From Ancylobacter moscoviensis (lineage in GTDB: Bacteria; Pseudomonadota; Alphaproteobacteria; Rhizobiales; Xanthobacteraceae), in contig NZ_VMBP01000005.1 of NCBI RefSeq assembly GCF_007559435.1, positions 1 through 64,000 on the forward strand: a stretch of DNA of 64,000 nucleotides. The letters are read 5' to 3'. A program made the position numbers and the translations under genes. Below the pieces are notes generated by a model. The model was given only the letters and a program-made list of their open reading frames with translations. It made no database searches and was not told where the DNA came from. This document shows positions 17,132 through 25,200 of the stretch, in pieces. Each line of letters opens with the position of its first letter. Positions within the stretch are counted from its first letter, which is position 1.

Positions 17132-18443
17132 AATCCTGGCGATCGCTTGCATCGCCTCCTTCTTCGTCATGCTGTTCGTCGGAGTGCCGGTGGCGCTCAC
17201 GCTGGCGATCAGCGGCTTCTTTTTCGGCTGGCTCGGCTTCGGCACCACGCTGTTCGGCCTGCTGCCCGCGCGCATCTACGGCGTCACCGCCAACTACACG
17301 CTGATCGCGATCCCGCTGTTCGTGTTCATGGGGGTGATGCTCGAGAAGTCGCGCCTCGCCGACGAACTGATGGAGGTGATCGGTCATCTCTCCGGCAGCC
17401 TGCGCGGCGGTATGGGGCTCGGCATCATCCTCGTCGGCATGCTGATGGGGGCGACCACTGGCATTGTCGGCGCGACCATCGTCACGCTGGGCTTGCTCAC
17501 CCTGCCGACCCTGCTGCGGCGTGGCTACGACAAGAGCCTCTCCTGCGGCGCCATCTGTGCCTCCGGTACCCTCGGCCAGCTCATCCCGCCTTCGACCATC
17601 CTCATTCTTCTGGCCGATATCCTCGGCGAGTCGGTGGGTACGCTGTTTGCCGCCGCCGTGCTGCCGGGGCTGCTGCTCACGGGCATCTTCTGCGTCTACA
17701 TGATTGCCGTCGGCATCATCTGGCCGGAAAAGGTGCCGGCCATTCCGCTGGAAGAGCGCCGGGCCATGCCGCGCCGCGAATTGTGGCTGAAGGCGCTGAA
17801 GGTCGGCCTGCCGCCGATCGCCCTCGTGCTCGCGGTGCTCGGCTCGATCATCGGCGGCATCGCGGCCCCGACCGAGGCCGCCAGCATGGGCGCGCTCGGC
17901 TCCATCCTCGTCGCGGCGTTTGCTGGTCGTTTCAGCTGGAAGACCCTGACGGAGACGGTGCAGTCCACGGCACGCATCACCGCGATGATGTTCTTCGTGC
18001 TGATCTGCTCGCAGGTCTTCGCGCTGGCCTTCCGTGGCCTCGGCGGCGAGCGGCTCGTGCACGATGCCTTCGCCTTCGTACCCGGCGGCACGGATGGCAT
18101 TCTCATCTTCATGCTGCTGATCATCTTCGTGCTCGGCTTCTTCATCGAGTGGATCGAGATCAGCTACATCGTCGTGCCGATGTTCCTGCCGCTGATGATC
18201 GGGGCGAACGTCGATCTGGTCTGGGCGGCGGCGCTGATTGCCACGGTGCTTCAAACCTCGTTCCTCACGCCGCCCTTCGGCTGGGCACTTTTCTACCTGC
18301 GCGGGGTGGCTCCGCCGGAGGTGGCGACCGCCGACATCTATCGCGGCGTGGTGCCCTTCATCGGGCTGCAACTCATCGCCGTGACGCTGGTGTTTGCCTT
18401 CCCGGAACTGGCGACCTGGCTGCCCAAGGCGATCGGCTGGTAA
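17118..18443 (+). CDS. dctM: TRAP transporter large permease
   Basis: 441 residues from ATG 17118, overlapping dctQ. It has about twelve hydrophobic segments and characteristic DctM sequences (GIVGATIVTLGLLTLPTLLRRGYDKSLSCGAICASGTLGQLIPPS split over the central region, and GIAAPTEAASMGALG). It moves the substrate across the inner membrane using a sodium or proton gradient together with DctP and DctQ. A gamma-glutamyltransferase gene follows after 15 nt, so the four genes are one transcript. Confidence 0.93.
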   Translation: MPLNEILAIACIASFFVMLFVGVPVALTLAISGFFFGWLGFGTTLFGLLPARIYGVTANYTLIAIPLFVFMGVMLEKSRLADELMEVIGHLSGSLRGGMGLGIILVGMLMGATTGIVGATIVTLGLLTLPTLLRRGYDKSLSCGAICASGTLGQLIPPSTILILLADILGESVGTLFAAAVLPGLLLTGIFCVYMIAVGIIWPEKVPAIPLEERRAMPRRELWLKALKVGLPPIALVLAVLGSIIGGIAAPTEAASMGALGSILVAAFAGRFSWKTLTETVQSTARITAMMFFVLICSQVFALAFRGLGGERLVHDAFAFVPGGTDGILIFMLLIIFVLGFFIEWIEISYIVVPMFLPLMIGANVDLVWAAALIATVLQTSFLTPPFGWALFYLRGVAPPEVATADIYRGVVPFIGLQLIAVTLVFAFPELATWLPKAIGW

Positions 18444-18458
18444 GGACGGAATCTCTGT

Positions 18459-20048
18459 ATGTTGAACACGGTACGTGCCCGGCGGGGCATGGCGACCTCG
18501 CCGCATCATCTCGCGACCGAGGCCGGGCTTCGCGTGCTGCGCGAGGGTGGCAACGCGGTGGAGGCCACCGTGGCCATGGCGGCCGCCCTCGCCGTCGTCT
18601 ATCCGCACATGACCAGCATCGGCGGCGACGGGTTCTGGCTCATCGGCCGTCCGGGCGAGGTGCCCGCCGGCGTTGAGGCCTGCGGCCGGGCGGCGGGCGC
18701 GGCTACGCCCGAGCTTTATGGCCGTGCCGGCCTCGACGCCATTCCGCAGCGCGGCCCGCTGGCAGCCAACACCACGGCCGCCACCATCGCCGGCTGGGGC
18801 GAGGCGCTGAAGGTCAGCGCCGAACATGGCGGGAGACTGCCGCTCTCCCGGCTCGTCGAGGAGGCTGTCTGGCACGCGGAGAACGGCTTTCCCGTCACGG
18901 CCAGCCAGAACGAGTTGACCTCCGAAAAGCGGTCCGAGCTGGCCGGCGTTTCAGGTTTTGCCGGAAGCTTCCTCGATCATGGGGCCGCGCCGGCGGTCGG
19001 CTCCATCATGAAGCTGCCGGCGCTCGGCGCGACCCTGCGCCGGATCGGCACGGTCGGCACCGATGACTTCTATCGCGGCAGGCTCGCCCGTGAGATCGCT
19101 GATGACCTCGCCGCCGCCGGCTCGCCGGTCGCGCTGGAGGACCTCGCACGCTGCGAGGCTCGGCGCGTCGCGCCGCTCTCGGTGCGGCTGCCCGGCATGC
19201 GGCTGTTCAATTTCCCGCCGCCGACGCAGGGCCTGTCCTCGCTGATGATCCTCGCCATCTTTAGCCGGCTGGGCGTCAGCGAGGCGGAGGGCTTCGACCA
19301 TATTCACGGCCTGGTCGAGGCGACCAAGCAGGCCTTCCTCGTGCGCGACCGCATCGTCGGCGACCCCGACAGCATGAGCGAGGACCCGGCCGACTGGCTC
19401 GCCGACGCGGCCCTGGATCGATTGGCCGGACGTATCGACGGGAAAACGGCGCTGCCCTGGCCGGCACCGCCTTCCGCCGGCGACACGGTGTGGCTCGGTG
19501 CCATCGACCGCAACGGACTCGCGGTGAGCTTCATCCAGAGCATCTATTTCGAGTTCGGCTCCGGCATCGTTCTGCCGCAGACCGGCATCGTCTGGCAGAA
19601 TCGCGGCGCGAGCTTCCAGCTACGGGGAGAGGGCCCCCGCCTGCTGGCGCCGGGCCGCAAGCCCTTCCACACGCTCAACCCGGCGATGGCCGCCTTCGAG
19701 GATGGGCGCTACATGGTCTATGGCACCATGGGTGGTGAAGGGCAGCCGCAGACCCAGGCGGCACTGTTCTCACGCTATGCACTGTTCGGCGAGGAACTGC
19801 AGGTCGCGATCACGGCGCCGCGCTGGCTGCTTGGGCGGACCTGGGGCGCCGAGAGCGTGACGCTGAAGCTGGAAGACCGCTTTCCGCCGGCGCTGGTCGC
19901 GGCCCTGCGGGCCGCCGGGCATGATGTGGAAATCGTGCCGCCCTTCGATGCGATGATGGGTCATGCCGGCGCGATCGTCCGCACGGCGGACGGCACGTTG
20001 GAGGGGGCCGGCGATCCGCGCAGCGACGGGTGCGCTTCGGGTTTCTAG
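18459..20048 (+). CDS. ggt: Gamma-glutamyltransferase family protein
   Basis: 529 residues. The N-terminal GMATSPHHLATEAGLRVL and GGNAVEATVAMAAALAVVYP and the GSIGGDGFW-like TSIGGDGFWL are the usual GGT large-subunit start. The autoprocessing/catalytic threonine is probably T343 in AGDTVWLGAID, followed by GSGIVLPQTGIVWQNRG, the small-subunit region. No signal peptide is evident, unlike periplasmic Ggt, so it may act in the cytosol on an imported gamma-glutamyl or related amide. Lying directly after dctPQM, it probably acts on the transported compound (inference). Confidence 0.85.
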   Translation: MLNTVRARRGMATSPHHLATEAGLRVLREGGNAVEATVAMAAALAVVYPHMTSIGGDGFWLIGRPGEVPAGVEACGRAAGAATPELYGRAGLDAIPQRGPLAANTTAATIAGWGEALKVSAEHGGRLPLSRLVEEAVWHAENGFPVTASQNELTSEKRSELAGVSGFAGSFLDHGAAPAVGSIMKLPALGATLRRIGTVGTDDFYRGRLAREIADDLAAAGSPVALEDLARCEARRVAPLSVRLPGMRLFNFPPPTQGLSSLMILAIFSRLGVSEAEGFDHIHGLVEATKQAFLVRDRIVGDPDSMSEDPADWLADAALDRLAGRIDGKTALPWPAPPSAGDTVWLGAIDRNGLAVSFIQSIYFEFGSGIVLPQTGIVWQNRGASFQLRGEGPRLLAPGRKPFHTLNPAMAAFEDGRYMVYGTMGGEGQPQTQAALFSRYALFGEELQVAITAPRWLLGRTWGAESVTLKLEDRFPPALVAALRAAGHDVEIVPPFDAMMGHAGAIVRTADGTLEGAGDPRSDGCASGF

Positions 20049-20165
20049 CAGATCCTGCCGCGGTCGGCTGTGGGTTCCGGCGGGAGCGGTCCCTTCTCGC
20101 CTCCGGCGATGTCGGGCTTCACGTCGCCTTGTTCCGGGTCGACGCGGCCGGCGATCATCTGAAGA

Positions 20166-20193
20166 ACCGGCGCACGATTTCCCGTGCGCCGGT
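20166..20193. terminator. Perfect 11-bp hairpin between convergent genes
   Basis: ACCGGCGCACG (20166-20176) pairs perfectly with CGTGCGCCGGT (20183-20193) across a 6-nt loop, between the convergent gamma-glutamyltransferase and hydrolase genes. There is no strong T tract, but its position fits a shared bidirectional terminator. Confidence 0.55.
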
Positions 20194-20204
20194 GCCCTTG
20201 TCGC

Positions 20205-21041
20205 TCAGCTCCGGATGAAGGCGAGCAGATCGGCGTTCAGAACGTCGGCATTGATCGTAAGCAGTCCGTGGCCGTAGCCCGGATAGGTCTTCAGCGTGCC
20301 ATTCTTCAGCAGCGGGGCCGAGAGCCGCGCGCTGTCGTCGATCGGCACGATCTGGTCGTCTTCGCCGTGCAGCACCAGCGTCGGCACGGTGATCGCCTTC
20401 AGATCTTCCGTCTGGTCGGTCTCGGAGAAGGCCTTGATGCCGTCATAATGGGCCTTGGCCGAGCCCATCATGCCCTGCCGCCACCAGTTGTTGATCACGC
20501 CCTGGTCGATCTTCGCGCCTTCGCGGTTGAAGCCGTAGAAGGGGCCGGCGGGAACGTCGAGGAAGAACTGCGCGCGGTTGTCGGCGAGCGCCTTGCGGAA
20601 ACCGTCGAACACCTCGATCGGCAGGCCGCCGGGATTATTCGCGGTCTTTACCATCAGCGGCGGCACCGCGCTGACCAGTACCGCCTTGGCGACCCGCCCC
20701 TGCGGCTCGCCATGCCGGGCGACGTAGCGGGCGACCTCGCCGCCGCCGGTCGAGTGGCCGATGTGGACGGCGTTCCTCAGGTCGAGATGCTGCACGACCG
20801 CCGAGGCGTCGGCCGCGTAGTGGTCCATGTCGTGGCCGTCCCAGACCTGCGACGAGCGGCCATGGCCACGCCGGTCGTGAGCGACGACGCGATAGCCCTT
20901 GGACAGGAAGAACAGCAGCTGCGCGTCCCAGTCGTCGGACGACAGCGGCCATCCATGATGGAATACGATCGGCTGGGCGTCCTTCGGGCCCCAGTCCTTG
21001 AAGAAGATTTCAACGCCGTCTTTGGTGGTGACCGTGCTCAT
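20205..21041 (-). CDS. Alpha/beta hydrolase, cofactor-free haloperoxidase type
   Basis: 278 residues from ATG 21041 with AGGAGAAAC upstream. The nucleophile elbow is [19 protein letters not shown], the acid is in [10 protein letters not shown] and the histidine in [21 protein letters not shown] gives the oxyanion region. This matches the 275-residue non-haem chloroperoxidase/arylesterase family (perhydrolase side activity). It is cytosolic with no signal peptide. It is divergent from a GlxA-type regulator with a 127-bp shared promoter region, so that regulator may control it. Confidence 0.88.
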   Translation of the reverse strand: MSTVTTKDGVEIFFKDWGPKDAQPIVFHHGWPLSSDDWDAQLLFFLSKGYRVVAHDRRGHGRSSQVWDGHDMDHYAADASAVVQHLDLRNAVHIGHSTGGGEVARYVARHGEPQGRVAKAVLVSAVPPLMVKTANNPGGLPIEVFDGFRKALADNRAQFFLDVPAGPFYGFNREGAKIDQGVINNWWRQGMMGSAKAHYDGIKAFSETDQTEDLKAITVPTLVLHGEDDQIVPIDDSARLSAPLLKNGTLKTYPGYGHGLLTINADVLNADLLAFIRS

Positions 21042-21168
21042 GGCTTGTTTCTCCTGGTTCTCGGCCGGGACGTCTCGTCCGCGGTTCAATTCGATGGAGA
21101 AACAGATAGACCGCCGCGGTCGCGTTTCGGATTGGCGGAATCGACATAATCCGGGCCATAAGTGACAA

Positions 21169-22209
21169 ATGACAAAAACCATCCCCTCGACCCCGATCGC
21201 CGATATCGCGGTCCTGATCTATCCCGGTGCGCAACTCGGCGCGGCGCATGGGCTGACCGACCTGTTCTCGGTTGCGAACCTCATGGTGAAACGGCACCTG
21301 GGTGGCGACGCGCCCGGGCTGCGCTTTGGCCACTGGCGCGGCAGAGAAGACGGCGAGGGAGCGGAGCGGGTGTTCGACAGCCATCCGGGGCTGCCGGGCG
21401 AACCGGACTTCGTCATCCTGCCGCCGGCCGTCATCGCGCCGATAACCGCGGAGGAGGCGGCGCCGCTTGCCTCATGGCTGCGCGACCGCCACGCGCGCGG
21501 CGCCACGCTCTGCTCGGTCTGCGCCGGCGCCTTCCTGCTCGGAGAGACCGGGCTGCTGGAGGGCCGCGCCGCCACCACCCACTGGTTCTACGCCAACGAT
21601 TTTTCGGAACGTTTCCCCAATGCCCGCATGGACATCGACAAGCTCGTCATCGACGACGGCGACCTCATCACCGCGGGCGGAATGATGGCCTGGACGGACC
21701 TCGGACTCAGGCTCGTGGATCGGCTTCTGGGGCCGACCGTCATGCTTGAGACCGCGCGCTTCCTGCTGGTCGACCCTCCCGGCCGCGAGCAGCGATACTA
21801 CAGCGTGTTTTCACCGAAGCTGCGCCATGGCGACGAGGCGGTGCTGCAGGTCCAGCACTGGCTGCAGGCGACCGGCGCCCGTGATGCGACGCTTGCCGCG
21901 ATGGCGGAGAAGGCGGGGCTCGAGCCGCGCACTTTCCTGCGCCGCTTTCACAAGGCGACAGGGCTGAAGCCGAGCGAATACTGCCAGCACCTGCGCGTGG
22001 GCAAGGCGCGCGAGATGCTGGAGGCGACCACGCGCCCCATCGAGCAGGTCGCGTGGGATGTCGGCTACGAGGATCCGGGCTCGTTCCGCAAGGTCTTCGT
22101 CAAGGTGACGGGGCTCGGGCCCCGCGAATATCGCCAGCGCTTCGGGCTTGCGGCCCTTCGCGAGGGGGACGTTCTCCAAGACACCAGGCATGGCCCGGGA
22201 CGTATGTGA
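21169..22209 (+). CDS. GlxA-type AraC transcriptional regulator
   Basis: 346 residues. Residues about 10-185 form a DJ-1/PfpI-like domain ([24 protein letters not shown] around the nucleophile-elbow position, with the Cys retained). A C-terminal AraC double helix-turn-helix follows ([20 protein letters not shown] ... [21 protein letters not shown], ending [12 protein letters not shown]). The DJ-1-like domain probably senses a small ligand rather than acting as an enzyme. It is divergent from the hydrolase gene, the likely target. Confidence 0.9.
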   Translation: MTKTIPSTPIADIAVLIYPGAQLGAAHGLTDLFSVANLMVKRHLGGDAPGLRFGHWRGREDGEGAERVFDSHPGLPGEPDFVILPPAVIAPITAEEAAPLASWLRDRHARGATLCSVCAGAFLLGETGLLEGRAATTHWFYANDFSERFPNARMDIDKLVIDDGDLITAGGMMAWTDLGLRLVDRLLGPTVMLETARFLLVDPPGREQRYYSVFSPKLRHGDEAVLQVQHWLQATGARDATLAAMAEKAGLEPRTFLRRFHKATGLKPSEYCQHLRVGKAREMLEATTRPIEQVAWDVGYEDPGSFRKVFVKVTGLGPREYRQRFGLAALREGDVLQDTRHGPGRM

Positions 22210-22263
22210 GCATCCTGATCTCGAAGTCGAACGCCGCATCCATCCAAGTTGAAGGAGGGTGCG

Positions 22264-25200
22264 TCACCGCCGATGGTTCCTTACGTAGGTCGTCGCATAA
22301 TCGTAGCCCGCTTTGCGGGCCGCAAACGGTATCATCCGCTCCAGCACGTGCAGCAACGTTCCGTCGATGGGCAGCGGCTCCGCCGGATAATCGTCCCAAG
22401 TCAGATTGAGATCGAAGAGCGGCCGGAGTGCTTCCGGACGAGCCCAGAACATCGTGCCTATCGGGAAGTCGAAGTGGTTCGTTAGATCGATGCCCATTCG
22501 TGCCGCGAGGGCCTCGGCAATCTCCCGGTTCTCGGTCCAGTCGCAAAGATTCGGGTCCTCGGGAAACACAAGGCCAAGCCGCGGATCTGCCTCGAAAGCG
22601 GCGGCGATCTCGTCCAGCATGGCAAAATCGCCGCCAATCAAATGTTCCCAGAGGAAGGTGCGCCACACATCACCCAGCGACCCATCGGCATGTGGGCTGC
22701 GCTTGCCATGGACATGGCCGATTATGTCGTAGGCGAAAAGCTGCTCGCGCGAAAAGGCATTGAGCAGGGGCCCGATATCACGCCCCTTGTTTGGAACGAC
22801 CATGACCGTTCCCCTCATGCCGAACTCTTCCAGCGAGCGCTGGAGTTGCAGACGGCGCTCCTCGCTGCTGGTCGTGAGGAAGAGGTCACAGGGCACCCGG
22901 TTCCGGGAGAGCCGCCCGAGGAATTCCGGCAGGAGTTCCGGGTAGTGGAAATGCCCGTGCATCGCGACCCTGAGATGGCTGGGTGCTGATGGCGGGTTCG
23001 CCTGTGGTGTGATTGTCTGATGAAGCCAGCGACCCCTGGGAGAGCCGGAGCGCAGATAATGCGCCAGCGGATCTTCGCCTGTCGTCTCGTCATAGGCGGC
23101 GTTGTCTTCCGCGTAGATCAACGGATGAAAGCCCTCGAGTGGACGACGTACGAAGTAGCCGGAATAGGGCTCGCCGCGGGGAACCGCATGACGGGAGGCC
23201 TGCAAATAGTGCCAAAGAGCCTCATCGCTACCGATCTGCGCGGTGTCGCCCGGCTGGTAGAGTGTCGCATTGAACACGCTGGCAGCTCCGATCGTTTCAA
23301 AATCGATCTGCGTCTGCCGCCACACATGCAGCGATGCCTGCCCGAGATTGTCGATAGCATCGACATAGCCCTGCATATCGAAGGTACGATCGCCGATCTC
23401 CCGTACGGCCTGTGAGAGCGTCCGGCGCAGATCCGGGTCACTGGCCAGCTCCACGATGCGTTCGGCAAGGGTTCCCGCATCCAGATAGGGCACGACCAGC
23501 TTGCGTGTATCCTCGGACTTCAGCAGAAGCTCTGCCATTCCGCCGGCATTTTCAAAACACAGTACCGGAATGCCATGCAGGGCGCCGTCGATGGAAACGT
23601 TGGGCAGCGGATCGAGCCGCGAGGACAGCACCATGATGTCGGTGCGCGCGTAGAGCGGCTCAAGGTCGCTGAAGGCCCCGAGAAAGCGGAATCGGCCGGC
23701 GAGGCCGCTGCGCTCCACCTGCGCCTCCAGTAGATCGACATAGGATTGGTCGAAGGTGAAGGCCTCACCGGCCCAGGCGAATTCGATCGACAGGTCTGGC
23801 CTGCGGCGAACGACTTCGGCCGCCGCCGACAAGAATACATCAACTCCCTTGCGGGGCGTGATGGTGCCCATACCCGCCACAAGCAGGGTTCCATCGCGCG
23901 GCGGCAAGGCATCGATGTCGCCATGCTCGGGCAGGCCCGGTTTTTTCAGTATGCGCGGATCTGCGACGGGAAATCCCGTTTCCGCACTCTTGGCTTGAGG
24001 GGGCACTTCGGAGTGCCCCTGCGGCAGGATGGTGTAGCGGCGGGGTATCAGGTGGCGATGATCGGTGAGCGCAGAGTCCGCTACGATTTGTGCCGGAAAG
24101 ACCACCTGTGACGCCAGTTTGAAAAGGCCGTAGAGAATCCCGAGTGGACGGTGGCAGTTGGAGAATTCGTGAACCAGGGCAATAACGGGCACGCCGTTCT
24201 CTTCGAAGGCGGGCACGAGACTGCGGCTCTCGACACTGTTGGCGATTACATAGATCGGATTGTAATTGCTGATCAGTTCTCGCGCCAACTCCTCGAACTC
24301 AGCCTCATGCGCCACGAGATCGATGGGCATGGTGACAACGGCGTTTGCCGCCGTCTCGAAAGCTTCCGTAAGAGCGCCCGGCCGCTGGAGAAAGACAACG
24401 ACATTGTATTTTTGACGGAGCGAGCGGACTATATTCCATGCAAGAATGGGAGCCCCGGTACGAGAGGCTTCATGTACCAGAATGACTACTGTAGGTAGAC
24501 GTGGGTCTATCGTTCCGACGGGATAGTTCAGTCGCCGCGCAGCCGGGAAGGGGGAACGCCCTTCATCCCGGCCATGACAGATATAATGAACTAAACAGCG
24601 TTCTACGATGTCGGGGTAGCGGCGCCTGTAGAAAGTCGGGTCGAACTGTCGCGATGGCGCAAGTCCGCGAGCTTCGCCTAGCTTCACATAATGAGCGATC
24701 GGTGACATGCCCATTTGGGCAGCTTCCGCGGTTCCAGAATAAGAGATATCATCAAAGAATTGATGATTCTCTATCAGTGCAATGTCGTTCTCAGATTGAG
24801 AATCAAATGAACTTATTTCGCTGAATTCAAGAGATATTTCTTGATCGGTGCGAATCAGAATGATGTCTGGTTCATCTGTAGATTCGTATAATTCATTACT
24901 ATTGTCAGCCTGTGTGCTGAAATTCGCATCGTTCTCTTGATCGGCTTCCAGTTCTTCTGCCGGTATGCGGATGTAGGTTTCGCTCTGGATTGGAATAAAT
25001 TCTTGTTCGCCGTATGTTGGAGCGTGCTCGCCTGCAGGCAACGCGGCGGCAAGAGTGCTCCTTCTTTCCCATTCGAGTTGGAAACGGACAGGTTCGCGTC
25101 TCAGAAGTGACTTCCGGAAACGGCGAATGCCGCGGCGAGAGAGTACGGGCTTGAAAAACAGTGCCGTATGCAATCCCAAGCGCTGTATGCCTTGGCGTAG

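Noticed and set aside
16998-18875. 625-codon minus-strand open frame
   Set aside because: Antisense to dctM and ggt; composition (Arg, His, Asp, Glu-rich) is of shadow type and no family is visible.
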